A stretch of 64,000 bases of DNA from Stichopus chloronotus. Its lineage: Eukaryota > Echinodermata > Holothuroidea > Aspidochirotida > Stichopodidae. Position numbers and translations under genes: made by a program. The notes below the pieces were generated by a model. It was not told the origin of the DNA and ran no database searches. It saw only the letters and a list, made by a program, of their open reading frames with translations. The stretch spans positions 11,796,705 through 11,860,704 of the forward strand of contig CM037846.1 of the NCBI GenBank assembly GCA_021234535.1, read 5' to 3'. Shown here in pieces: positions 49,771 through 62,177 of the stretch; position 1 is the first letter of the stretch, and each line of letters begins with the position of its first letter.

Positions 49771-50589
49771 ACCTAATTGTGCTTGTTGGAAGGTAAAGTT
49801 GTCGTCTTCTTTAACCCTTTTACAATCAAATGTCTGAGAGACGGCGAATTCCTTGTCATTGTTGTTATGCCTCTCCCCGCGTGCATGGTTCGTACGAGCA
49901 TCCATATCATAAGCAATTCGGCAGTGCGTGAGCGAGCACTGACTTTCTTCTAACAATTTTCTTATTAGGTTTAACTTTTCAATCATTAAATGTCAAACTT
50001 TCTGTGGTTAGACGACTTGATCAGTTGTTCACCCAACAAACTTTGGTGGATAATACAAGTAGGCACTAATTAACGTAAATGATTGACTATAAACTGTTAA
50101 TAGATTTGAGGTAGCTGCTCTGATATAGGCTGTTTATCTTAATTTGGTGACAAGGCTTTTGATCGTGATGGGAGGGACATTTTAGTTTTTCTTTGTCATA
50201 GTATGTGGGACTTCCTGGCAAACCCATGACAAGGTTTGAAACATTTTTCACTGTAGAAGGTGAACAAAAGACTTCTATTACAGATAACAGACACCTGAGT
50301 ACGAATTAAACACTGAAGTCTTCCGTGTAACACTGTTATTGCAACTTACTATCGGACCATGATAGAGAATATAACATTGTATCATACCACATCATGTAAT
50401 TCGAAAAAAAAAGAGTTTGTGGCCAAAAAACTGTACTTCGATCGAAAACAAAGGTTTTTCTCAACGATTATCGAATGAAAAACAGTTTATCGATAAACAG
50501 TTTCACGTGGATAAAGTCAGTTCTTTGTGCAAAACTAAGAACTAGTTTTTTTTTTTGTTGATTGCAAAACTGCTTTATAGTCTAAAAAT
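49771..50589. other. No recognisable feature
   Basis: AT-rich. The - strand ORF at 49693-49986 overlaps repeat I and looks incidental. Confidence 0.4.
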
Positions 50590-50960
50590 TCTGTATCCGT
50601 CACAGAATAATCAGCAATTCAAAGGGTTTTGTTATCCCTTGCTAATATCCGTGAAGGTAAGATTTAGCATACTGTATTGCAAAGAGTGGAGAGCCTTTTA
50701 GAGATTTTATGATTCTTTTTAATTTCATTAAAATCAATAGGGACCATCTATGCATGATGGAAAACCTTCGGGTTAAAGTCCCAACAACTTAAACTCCTTG
50801 ATATATCGTATGACAAGGTTTACAAACTATGGCCCCTTCTGACCGCCATAAAAATGACAGAGATTGTCTAGTCATCAAGATAGGTGTAGATAGGTGTATT
50901 GTAACGGCAATTGTTACCTTCTTTGAGTTTTTTGTCTGATTCAAGGGATGGTTTTCTCGT
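50590..50960 (+). repeat. Decayed relative of the tandem-repeat element
   Basis: The head-like CAAAGGGTTTTGTTATCCCTTGCTA (about 50622) is followed by TATATCGTATGACAAGGTTTAC and TCTGACCGCC, in the order seen at 2650 and 14430 but strongly diverged. Confidence 0.35.
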
Positions 50961-52164
50961 CAAAGGGGAATATATTAGGTAGGGCAACTTACACGTGTAC
51001 TATATGTTTCAAAACGCTTCATGGGAGGACTTATTTCAGGTACATTAAACTAATCAATAAGACAACGAAAACACTGTGTGTACTGTTAGGGCTATGGTAG
51101 GGTTCAAAGACTTGCACGGGGCGTAGTTGCATAAGGCTACTCTAGAAGAAAATCTCTTTGTAAGTCATAGCGGCGACGTGAGCATGATTCCGAAGGTGGG
51201 TTCGATTCCGTATACTCCAAATTTAATTTTATAAACATTGGATGTCCCTATTTATTCGGAAAATGAATAAGGACATGACCAAACGATAGTGTGTGTTACC
51301 GTACTAACCCTATCCAGACTATCAGAAATAACGCGTATTTAAACAATAGGACATTTACATAGGATTTATGATTCCAACCGCACTCATTTTCTTTCGGCTT
51401 TTCATTAAATACCATATGAAAGATAAATGGAGGATGCAATAAAGTAGGAAACATAAAGTGGATAAACCGACATCCAGTAAAGCTTACATATTTGAGCAGA
51501 TGACTAACCTTTGTATTAACAGTCTACTTTACCGAGGAGGTGCAATTGCACGTCACTGATTTTCAATGGGCATGAACGCTTCATCAAATTTTGAGGGAAA
51601 GTGCCCTCTCTAGGCCCCGGGTAGCCAAAGGGGCCAGGGCAGAAAGTTTTCGCCCGCTAATGAAATTGAGACCACAACATTCTGTTGTTTTAATGACTTT
51701 CGTTCCCAGAAAAAATGCCCCCGCCTGAAAGATATTTTGTCACCATTCCGTACCTTGTCTTAGGCTACGGACCTGGTCCCCAAATATCAGACTGATGAGG
51801 CAAAGTCAGGACAGGGTCTTCTTACGAGTATAGCAAATATAGTTATATATTATAATATATATGTATATTTATATATATAATATATATTTACTATACTCTT
51901 AAAGTGTATAGTAAATATCTTTCATAACACAAATCGGTGATCAGTCAGGTGCTTACATGCATGTCAATTAGATTCCTATGACTTTCAGCAAACACACTTA
52001 GGACTCATCTCGAGATCTAATCTGTTAGCAAGAGGTCTTTCGCTCAGAAAGGATCACAAGGTCCCAACACCCTATCTTAACCCATTCTATACGTTGCTCA
52101 TTTTTTTAAATAATATTCATACATATGACATCACTAGGCCAGTCAAGAACGTCGGTGAGGGGAT
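50961..52164. other. No recognisable gene
   Basis: It holds only the AT-rich cruciform at 51838-51918. A GGGTTCGATTCC motif at 51196 was checked for a tRNA T-arm and did not fold. Confidence 0.4.
51838..51918. repeat. AT-rich inverted repeat, cruciform candidate
   Basis: GTATAGCAAATATAG on the left pairs with TATATTTACTATACTC on the right around a (TA)n core, followed by a second partial copy of TATAGTAAATATC. Confidence 0.7.
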
Positions 52165-52377
52165 TTAAAGGCCGTATAAACTCATCACCCTAAGCTATAT
52201 TTTTACCTTTCGGAAGGCAAAATTCTCAACTGGTTCTAAGTCACAGTACTCTTTGATTGACAGGAAATTCGAAAGATGCAGAGTAGCTCATATTACACAG
52301 CGTTACACACCGGAGGGACTAGACGGAAGTGGTTGGGAGAATTGAAACTGTCTGGGGTGATGAGTTTTTGTCTTTAA
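52165..52377. mobile_element. MITE family D, copy 2 with internal deletion
   Basis: TTAA occurs at 52165-52168 and 52374-52377. The body is collinear with 39705-39961 but lacks the middle stretch containing CCATTGTTTTGATT. Both termini carry ACTCATCACCC where copy 1 has TGCATCACCC. Confidence 0.9.
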
Positions 52378-53105
52378 ACCACCCTGTGAAATTGAAAGTT
52401 AACATCGTTTTACCACAAAACTTAAAGCTGGTTATGGGGACTTATCGGGGGAAGGAAAGTTGATCATGCTAGTGTTAGTACCTGCACCTTGGGGCCATTT
52501 ATTTCTGACGGGCGATCGGAAGAGCTAGATCCTTTGGTTAAAGACCAAAGGTCTATAGTGGTAAAATACTGTCATTACTAAGAGGTTTGAGTACTAAGTG
52601 GCTCTCATCAAACTTTTCATTTTCCTCCAACCCGTAAAACCTCCCGACTGGGTGATTCCCTCCCCCCGAATGACTTCGCTAGTGGTCCCGCTTATAGAAA
52701 CCCCTCCCTCATGGACGACTGTTCGAGAATGGTGAAACTTTCCCCCCCCCCCCTCACCTTTGGATGTGAATCAACCGATGCACTTGCTGTGAGAAATTTC
52801 ATTATGATGTATCGAAACGAAACACTGCAATGATTGGAATTGCTCACACTGCCTTGCAAATTTTGAAATTTAAACATGTACACATGGGGGGGGGGGGGAG
52901 GGGAAGGAATCGATGAGTGTGATGGAGGCGGGGGGGGGGGGGAGGATTTGCATCAATACTTTAAAACGGAAAAGAGGAGAGTGTATTTTCCATAACGCTA
53001 AAAGCTATTTTATTTAAATTCATTTTTCACAAAACAGAAAATGAGAAAAGATACTACAAAACATAAAAACATTTACCATTTTACTCACAATACGAAACGA
53101 ACAGG

Positions 53106-53145
53106 TAAAGTATATATATGTAGATATATATATATGCATATCTGT
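53106..53145. repeat. TA-rich microsatellite
   Basis: Alternating TATATATATG / GATATATATATATGCATAT occurs in otherwise unremarkable AT-rich DNA. Confidence 0.7.
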
Positions 53146-53628
53146 TACTGGCATATGAAGAGGCATGTTTCTCTCCGTCACACACGCACACAAACACCCA
53201 CTCACAGATACACACCATTTACAGTTTTAATGCCACGAAGTTATGTCTGGTGCAAATGTACACCGTATAGTACTTCTTACACATAAGTTGGTACGCAGTT
53301 ACTGTACATGCAAAGCTTATTGCAATGGATTGAACAAATAAGAAAAGGGGTGGGGATGCTATTGCAAATAAAGTACTGTAGTTTTTTCATTGCTATTAGA
53401 GCTACCCCCATGTCTGTGTATCCGAACTAATAACAGTAACAAGCTGGTACTCATTAGTACATGAGAAATCAGCTGTTTGAGACTTTGTACAGAACAGGAT
53501 TTACATGTAGCCACGAGACGAGTGGATCGGGTCTAAGAAAAGACTGATTGGGCCTTTTTCGAATGTCCCAATACAAACACGACGTCAGTGGTACACGTAG
53601 GAACCGCTGTAGTGTCAATATTGTCATA

Positions 53629-53913
53629 CGATAGGTGATTGGTCGTTTTATTGATACGTCATGTGACGTCAGCCTCTTTTTGATCACGCTCTACAAACGT
53701 CACTGGTTTATGGTCCACTCTTTTGCAGGTAGCAATGAACCATTGGTAACTCGTGTGCGTGTGTGTGTGTGTATATTCCGCTTTGGTATCATAAAACTAT
53801 TATGCTCCGTGCACGAGTAATACGTGCAAAAGGAATACCGTGCACTAGCAACGTTTCCAGAGAGTCTGACGTCACATGAGATTTAGTAAAACGATCCGTC
53901 GCCTTTAAAGTTG
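53629..53913. mobile_element. Inverted-repeat element F with CRE palindromes in both arms
   Basis: The left arm (about 53629-53690) reads GGTGATTGGTCGTTTTATTG then CATGTGACGTCAG. The reverse complement of the right arm (about 53865-53911) reads GGCGACGGATCGTTTTACTA then CATGTGACGTCAG. The TTAA-like right border is CTTTAAAG at 53907. Each arm contains an exact TGACGTCA. The centre has a GT microsatellite (53753-53772). Confidence 0.65.
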
Positions 53914-54357
53914 ATGGATCGTCTTATCTTTTTTTAATGTTTTCAGATTGTTTATACCAATTTTTTTTTTTTCGTGGGACCAGCTCACATATCTGGACTG
54001 GAGGTACATGCATGTCGTCCTCCCCAATTTCGTTTTATAAACATTAGGGTACGGGTAAACCCCTCTGATAAAGAGTTGTGACTTGGGATCATTGCTTGTG
54101 ATAGAATTGGATAAATGTAAAAAAAATGTCAAAAAATTAAAAAAAAAAACATAGGACACGCATGAACAAAGAAAACGGAACAGCTGCGATAGCACTTGGA
54201 ATGATAGGGATTTTAACGATGGCATCGGTAGTTAAATGACATTATGAACATTAAATAACATGTAAAATTTATAAAACATGACGATGTATGTAAAAATAAT
54301 ACTATTTTTTTTTTAACTATTTACCGTTTGTATCATTGTTGATGTTTCTACTTACAG

Positions 54358-54790
54358 TTGAAAAAAAGCTTTTTCTCTCTTTATTCCTTTTAATTGTAAC
54401 CATGTCTATCTCCCCCTCACTGGGATGGGGCCGGAGGTTCTGCGGAAAGGGGAAGTGCTGTTATGCGATTCAAACAAGTGTCGTGTTGACGTCATTTCGA
54501 ATAACTGAACTTTTGATCTCGCGCCTACGATGGACAACCTATATATATGCTCACGACGTACAGTGCTACTACATTTGCAGATATAAGGCTAAAATATAGT
54601 TTTCCTAAAGATTACCCCAAATTTTGCCAACTTTGTAATGAATAATAATTTGGGTTATTGTTGCATACTTTTCATTTTAGGCCCGATGGAGAGAACGATG
54701 TAGCCAAGAGAATTGTTTACAGACTGTGGATGGAAATATCATTACTGCGAGTTGAAAGTGTAATGCCAAGATGAAATAAAAGAAATACCG
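54358..54790 (+). CDS. Possible small secreted cysteine-rich peptide gene, two exons
   Basis: After a long pyrimidine tract and TTACAG, the frame reads KKLFLSLFLLIVTMSISPSL, a convincing signal-peptide core, then GWGRRFCGKGKCCYAIQ, a basic Cys-rich start of a mature peptide. A strong acceptor (TTTTCATTTTAG, about 54678) precedes a short stretch RWRERCSQENCLQTV... with a stop, and AATAAA follows at about 54773. This is typical of a compact host-defence or signalling peptide, but the family is not recognised. The weak point is that no consensus donor exists between the two parts; the phase-compatible ones (GTCGTG, GTGTTG near 54480) are poor. The initiator Met could be the ATG at 54336 or 54342, or lie in an upstream exon. 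Confidence 0.25.
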
Positions 54791-57339
54791 TTTTTCTTTG
54801 GCTATACATGGGCCAAGTTGCTAATTTCAGATGAACGCTTTTCAAAGCTTCATTCGCCTTAGGCATAATTTATTCGCCGAAGAATAGACCAGCGTCGTTA
54901 ATTCATATCGCACTGTATATGCGTATTTGCTAACGCAAATTTTGGAAGAAATGTTTGGTTCCCCTACGGTAGAACTATAAAATTCCGGTCTAATCACAAT
55001 TAACTGAATACCACTTCATTAGCATACATGAATTATTAATAACAAGATTCTTTAAAAAGATCACAAAGGTTTGTTCTTTTTTCACTGTCTAGGGTTGTGA
55101 CAGCATAATCCGTATGCCTTCGAAAACATTGGCAAGGAGAATATGTATCTATAGGTAGGGTGGCGGGATCGTTAGCTAATAGTGCAGCCAGCCTTGGAAT
55201 CGGAAAAGCAGAGGCATCACAATGAACAAGGCAAATGGAAGAGAAAAAATATACAGCAAGTGGTTTGGCAAAGAAGATAACCTTAGCTGACAAAAATACA
55301 AAAACAATAACGATATTACGGTCATCAGCTGCATGTTAAAGCCAATGTGGCTCTTATATAGTGCAAAATAATGCTAGATAGTGTAATCTCTTTTAAATAA
55401 ACCTTTTGAGAGATGTTCTCTAGATACCTATACCTCTATTTATTTGATATGCAATTATCTAATAAAATCTGATACAAAATGTACAAAAATATGAAACAAA
55501 TCATATTTCTCAGTGTGGCTCAAAGTTTGAAAGTAACACAATCTAAAGGGGGCAATTCTTTTGTAATTCAAATGACACCCATTGTTCAGGCATTGAAAGT
55601 AAATACTCCTTTTCTTATCAGACTCAAACAATAGCTTCGTTTTGAAGGACAAAAAAAATGTCCTGCAAATATACGATACTAGTTAAATCAAGTTCATCTT
55701 AAATTTCAGTTGCAAATATTTGGCAAAAAAAAAAAAAATCCTGAAACTGATTCAGGTTCGACGAGAATAAAAATTTAATTTTCCATACATTTCTGGTCAG
55801 AGCAGATGTTGGCATAAAGCAGCGGTTTGCATAAATTCTGAGGACAGCCTTCGTGTCCTTTCATTTTTTTTCTTCACCTTTTGTTAACCCATCAAGAATT
55901 TCACATCATACTCACAACGCTGTTCCGTTTTGGTTAAAAATCACTTCACACGTTGTGCGCAATTTAAAAAAAAAAACTAAAAAACATTCCAAATGAATTC
56001 GTTCAAACAAGTTTGCTGTACTCAGTGACCTCGTAATACGCACGGAATACTACGAAGTAAGAATTTTGTCAAATTCATTAACAAGCTTTGGTTGAATGTT
56101 ATTTTAAACTGCATGGATTCTCAAAGTGGGTACAAAAAAATTAGCAGCTTCACAATCCTGCAGATGAGAGGTCATGATACCAGTGAAAAATAGTTACGAA
56201 AGCGAAAACAGTGACATGTCTTTCGTTAAGAGCGCTTCTATCGATTCTTATGCTTTTCAACTTCATCGCAATGACTAGCACTTACTGTACATATGATACG
56301 GTTTTTAAACCTTAGTGAAAATATCATCGATCACAACATCAGACGTCTGGCCCCGTGAACAGTCTGTAGTCCTGTCTACGACGTGTATATGTGGGGAGGG
56401 GGAGCGGAGTGGTGTGGGGGGGGGGGAGGAGGTGGTGAAGACAGCCTGATACACGACAGGTTTGTGAACCGTTTCACGGTTAGCTTACCCATGTCTAAAT
56501 TCAGTATCGAGTAGTCACTTCCCCTACCCCCTCAACCCTCCCGACCCAAAGGGAACTTCCACAGCGAGTCAGAAGACTGATTTCAACCTGAAGAGAGCCA
56601 CCAACTCTGAAATAAGGAGAATTTCTTTGTAAGCTTGGTGTTTCTTCAATCTCTCACAAATCGGTTTTCCAAACAGTGTTTCAAAGCCGTACAACAAGAA
56701 TGCCCTTCCGAAACCAATTGAAATGCGACCAGATCTTCTTTTCTTTCAGCTATTGTGTAGGTCCTATATCTCGTTACTTTGAATACAATCTGCTTGTGGT
56801 GCATATATATATTGCCTTGTGCAATAAGCTCTGAAAGCGAGAAATAAATCAATAAATAAATCTGGAAATAAAAAGTCTGAAAATACCAAAATTAATGTCA
56901 CAGTTTCTGTCACGAAATGGCCAGGACAACTGTCTCACTGGGGCGTTGCACCAACGCATCGGCGATGACGTCATCGGATATTTTCACTTTTCAAACAATT
57001 TAAGCTAAGGCTCGGAGAGAGTTTTCAAGCTAATCGGAATCGGAATCTTCGTTGCTCCATCCGTCAGATTCATCTTCCTGTTAAAACAATAAATAGATAA
57101 CAAGGGGGTAACTCCAACAGGCTGTTAAAACATACATACATAGGTATCAACATGGAATACTACCTCCGAGGTATTAGCTCCATTGTAACAACAACAGCAA
57201 TGATAAGTTTAACCAGAATGCAGAAATGCATTGGGGTTTTCGATGATTCCATTACGCTAATTTATTTCCGAACCTGATACAATAGCATTAGTATGTGTCA
57301 CAGTAACCTGGTGTGCTTTATATGAAATACGAGAGCTGT
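54791..57339. other. No recognisable feature
   Basis: AT-rich with several A runs and a G-rich stretch at 56395-56435. The ORFs lack splice or homology support. Confidence 0.4.
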
Positions 57340-58170
57340 ACACGCTTCCTTTCTTGAGATCATGTCTACAAGGCTTTCACAATTTGACCCTTGTTGACAT
57401 CGAATGACCTTTTACCTCCATTCAAAACCAACTGGTTCTTGTACTCGATGAGTACAAATGTAACTGCCTATTGAATATGACATCTGTCCACTTAATGTGG
57501 TACATCAACACACCAAATATGACATTTGTCCGAGATTCCCTTTTTGAAATATTGTGTGTACAAGGTTTTCACAATTTGACGCCTGTTGATCCCAAAAAAC
57601 CTTTGACCTCCACCAAAAACGATAGAGTATTATTCTACTCAATGTGGTACCCCTGCATACCAAACATGAAAATTTTTCCAAGTTTCGTTTCTTGACATAT
57701 CGTCTTTACAAGGTTTCACAATTTGACCCCTGTTGACCCCAAATGATCTTTGACCTCCACCAAAAACAATAGACTTATTCTACTCTATGTGGTGCATCTA
57801 GAGATCGGATCTGAAATATGTACACGCTTCGCTTCTTGAGATATCGTGTTTACAAGGTTTTCACATTTTGATCCCTGTTGACCCCAAATAACTTTTGACC
57901 TCCACCAAAAACGATAGGGAATTCCTACTTAACGTGGTTCACCTACATACCAAATATGAGCTCCCTTTTAAAGATATTGTGTTTACGAATTTTTGACCCC
58001 TGTTAACCCCAAATGATTTTGGACCTCCACCAAAAGCGATAGGGTTCTTCTACTTAATGTAGTACACCTACATTACAAATATGAGATTTGTCCAAGCTTC
58101 CCTTCTTGAGATATCGTGTTTACAAGGTGGGCGTCACGGCCATACATACATACACACACATACGCATGAT
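57340..58170 (+). mobile_element. Tandem-repeat element, same family as 14415
   Basis: About five units of about 150 bp hold GTGTTTACAAGG, TTTTCACAATTTGACCCC, TGTTGACCCCAAATGA and TTTGACCTCCACCAAAAACG, followed by a TACA-rich tract (58138-58165). Neither the GATTCCTTGC head nor the 3' hairpin is obvious, so the ends may be lost. Confidence 0.65.
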
Positions 58171-58215
58171 TACAAAGGTTACGATTATCATCGAAACCAA
58201 AAGTTAGCAGCGACA

Positions 58216-58352
58216 TCATCATCATCATCGACATCATCATCAGAATCATCATCATCAGAATCATCATCATCATCATCATCATCATCAGAATCATCATCAG
58301 AATCATCATCAGAATCATCATCAGAATCATCATCATCATATGAATCAGAATC
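58216..58352. repeat. TCA microsatellite with interspersed GAA variants
   Basis: About 45 trinucleotides of (TCA)n are broken by regular AGAA-containing variants. In-frame translations give Ser/Glu-rich or Asp-rich runs on either strand. These are by-products of the repeat; there is no start, splice or homology support for a gene. Confidence 0.9.
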
Positions 58353-60999
58353 ATTACTCCCAGAAGGCGGAGGGGATAAATGCAATCGCTTGCATTCTCC
58401 TTACCTTCTCTATCAGTCTCTCTCCATTTTTGTTCTTTGTTACTTTGTTTTCTTTTTTTTCTCACTTTACGCCCACCTATACGAAGGGGCGGTTTCCCTT
58501 TCCTGCCCCCTCTGTACTGTATATGCACCCTGTGCGACCCACCTCCCTTTTTTTTCTTATGAAGTATTCAGGACTCAGATTGCCTATGTCAGACATTCAT
58601 GAAAGCATGGTCATATGCCCTCACTTAATCGCTTACAATGAAAAATTCAGCATACACAACGCTTAGGCTACACTGATTATTAAACCGTGCAAACATAGGC
58701 TGTATAAAAGATGTCATCGTTAAAGTGAATTTGGTAAAGGTTGCTGAAATAGTAAATGTTAATTGGTCGTTCTCCCCTACGGCAAACACTGATGTGGATA
58801 TAGGCTACACATCACAACAATTTGGCATGACAGTATCAATCTCTGGTTGAGGTGTCAAACCGCCTGCCATACGATTAACCCGCGACAGTTATCGTTCACA
58901 ACCATTTTATTTGCAGTGTATCTTAAAGGTTGGTGTATTTGTTTATACGCTACTGGACCACGATTGCGGCTGCGGCTTTGTATAGATTTCGTAAACAACT
59001 AGGTAAACAATCGAAATACCGTTTTATACAAGGACCAAATATTTTCGGTTGCATCATTTAGTTCTTTGGGTTGCATTCACTTTGTAGTTACTTTACCACC
59101 ACCGACAGTTGCGTTGTCTGAGAGAGCAAGAAAAACTAACACAAGGTTTTAATTGAAAAGACTCAACAGACAGAAATTGTGCAAGTCGAACCGTCCTCGT
59201 TTAAATCAAACGGTTCACCTACCTCGAAAACCATGCAGATTTTGTCGTATACCCAGGGATAATCATATGAGAAGTGACAACTACACTAATTCAGTTCAGT
59301 GTGAAGTGATATTTTCCCACTTAAAAGATGTGATTCTGCTGACGATGAAGTTACATTCTAACCCTCTCTATCTGCCACTCCCCCCAGAAAAAAAAAAGCG
59401 AAAAAAAAAAAAAAAAACGAGATCCCTGTAGAACTTCAGAGACCATACAGTAGATACTTTTATTTTACACTCTTTTTAAATAACATAGCAAATGTACCTT
59501 TCCCCGAATTTTCAAGAAGTTGTAGCCTAGATACGGTGCTGGCTGCTATTGTTCTGCAAACGAGAAATGACGGTCACTTGATCGAGGCATGCATGAACAC
59601 AACTTTCGACGGCAAACACCTCTCTTGACCTATAGTCACAAATTTGCACACTTAGCCAATGTTTATTCAAGATGCAGGTGTAGGACAGGAAATCACCTGC
59701 AAAATTGCCAACATCGGAATGAACACTTGATGGACTCTGATGTAAGTTGTGGCTTATTTTCAACATGTTCCGATGACTAACCAGGCAATGATCCAAACTG
59801 TCACTTTCATTTCACACCGTATATATGTTTGCATAATGGACACTGAAATTTCTTGGAGAAATTGCTGCTTTCAGGGAATGCAGCACCAAACAATTTATTC
59901 CAAAGACTCATTTCTATGTAATCTGTTTTTTTTTTGAGATTCGCACGTTTTTTTTTGTCTTTTATTTAGTCCGATCGTTGCTCAACTTTTGATTCTTCGC
60001 TGTGACGACATGAAAAGCATCCGCCCTGCGCGACAGAATACGCGTCGATAAAATCTCTTTTGTTTACAAGCACCTCGGGATGACTCCTTTACAACACATT
60101 CACGCGCTGAACAGCTGATCGATGAATATCCATGAAAATAACATACAAAATTGTAAATTATGTTGACGCGAGCGGTTTGCAGCGACTCTACGGTGAATCA
60201 TAAGTGCCATGGGGGGGGGGGGGGGGGAATTTAAAAGCAAAAATAACTTTGAAAGACTGTGACAGCCTTATGTAATTATCTTTTCCGAGAGAACCTTTGG
60301 ACGGAGAAATGTTTATTTTTTCCTATAGGGTAAACATGCATTCTGATATTCACTGGCAAACAGATATTGTGCATGCTTGAAGTAAACGAATCTCATGTGG
60401 GATGTGTTACGTAACTTTACGTCACGAGGAGTACCTGGAACAATTTATTTTGTTACTACCATTGGGGCGATTTTTCTTAAACCAACCCTAAACTGTGTAA
60501 TTGGGTTTTGTAACGAGTCGAACATCTTTTTTTTTTTTTACTATTTGATTACCCTCTGTGAGTGGATTATGTACACTCAGAAAACTTGTTCTTATACGCC
60601 TCCCCCAAACCTCGCACATCTGCTCTCGTGACACATTTCTGACTATCCACGGCCGCCCGCGACCCGCTATCAAGTAACACATGAAGGTTGAAAAATCGAT
60701 TAGGTTTAATACTAGCCTATACCATAAGAGACAAAGTCTACGTAGAACTAAAGGAGGTGAGATGGGGTAGATTCTTAGGACCAGGTTTGCTGTCTTCTGT
60801 CTTCTAACTTGTGAAGAGTAACTGTCCCTTACACGCATACACAGCATACATGCGCCGTGTGTCCAGTAGGTCGGAACTGTCAAATGTCACGCAGCAGTAG
60901 GCACGCGAGCAATTTTTCTTGGGTAGGCGTTGATACGGTACAAGGTACATGCATAATGTCCATGCGGGGAGAATTCGCGACTACAAGAGGCTCTTTTAG
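58353..60999. other. No recognisable gene
   Basis: It contains a fragment of repeat H (about 59635-59710) and a G18 run at about 60211. The 131-codon - strand ORF at 60488-60883 shows no protein-like pattern. Confidence 0.4.
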
Positions 61000-61000
61000 T

Positions 61001-61240
61001 CTAGAAATCCACCACAGCTGCTCGAAATTCAATTGATACGATGACATCTGGTCGTAACCCATCATCTGAGTGCGTCTGGATGCATGGCTGGTCCACAAGC
61101 ACTGACTTCGAGGAACATACCAGATGCCACAGCTGTGCAAGAAGTTCTTTCTCCGAGGAGCTTCCATGTGCATATGCTTCTATAGGCATGCCAACTACAT
61201 TAACCCTCTGAAGGCCTCTACATAACATTCCTATGATCAA
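61001..61240 (-). pseudogene. Unrecognised ORF, possibly transposon-derived
   Basis: A 79-codon frame reads protein-like (EKELLAQLWHLVCSS, then LRPDVIVSIEF). An RPD-hydrophobic motif close to a C-terminus occurs in nuclease-like tails of some transposon proteins, but this is only a resemblance. No start context, splice sites or neighbouring exons were found. Confidence 0.2.
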
Positions 61241-61509
61241 TAGGCGCGCATTTCAGACGCTGGCACAGAATGACACATTTAATCGAGGCAGGACCATACA
61301 ACAATTCAAAGGGTCGTTTATACACGGAAGGATGGACTAAATGTTTAGCGAGTCATGCATACATGTTGATGCTGTAATAGAATATACTGTAGTTGGGTAA
61401 TTTGGCATTGATGTCACAAGCAGGTGGAGAGCTTTCACATAAAGTAAATGTATCCTAAACTAGCATTCTGTGTTATACGGACATCCTAAGCTTATCCTCA
61501 ATGTATCTC

Positions 61510-62177
61510 TTAAAAGGGAATATTACTTTTGTTTTACAGAAAAAATAACATGTTTAAAACAATAATTTATAGGGAAACAGAACAACAAATTATTCAAAAT
61601 ATGGCAGAAGGGTAACCTTCTCTTCAAGAAGGAAGTTCCTCACAGATACATGTAGAAATTTTGTTATTTGTTGCATGAACCTTTTTAGACGACTTTTCAC
61701 CAAAACTGTTTCAGATTCAAATCAGATGAATCTGAAGTCATCTTAAACTCAAAGTAATTTCAAGACATGTGTCTAGGTACAGACCCTATAGGTTTCCCGT
61801 GATATGTTGATCGGAATCAGAACCGTTTCGTAAAGCCAACAAGCCACTCAAATTCCCCGCGCTCAACATGTCTTCGCCTTGCTTACTGCATACACAAATG
61901 AGCTGCGCTTAATATGCTAATTTTGTTGACCTAGCTGACCTGTGACTTGTTTGACGAAAGGAAGTCCACTACATCACGTCTCCACGCTACACTATGTATT
62001 GCTCCGATCGTAGGACCTACTGTATTATTCGAATGCAAAGGGGAAAAAAAGGGTTGTTGAAACGTCGAAAGAATGCCTCAGTAGTCTGCTACTTTCGGTT
62101 GTTTCACCTCATACAGGATAAAGTAGTTTTCTTTGTATGCCACGTCGGTGTATTTTAGAAGCAATATTTCCATTTAA
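61510..62177. mobile_element. MITE family A, copy with internal insertion
   Basis: TTAA is present at 61510-61513 and 62174-62177. The left part (GTTTTACAGAAAA..., TATTTGTTGC) and right part (TTTTCTTTGTATGCCACGTC) match family A in inverse orientation to the 4752 copy, but the middle is about 320 bp longer, so something is inserted or the copy is a longer parent. Confidence 0.6.

Noticed and set aside
51120..51215. GGGTTCGATTCC considered as a tRNA T-arm
   Set aside because: The T-stem does not pair and no acceptor stem or anticodon arm can be drawn.
58073..58602. Long ORFs of 151-173 codons on both strands rich in Ser, Asp or Met
   Set aside because: They are translations of the TCA microsatellite and the adjacent tandem-repeat element.
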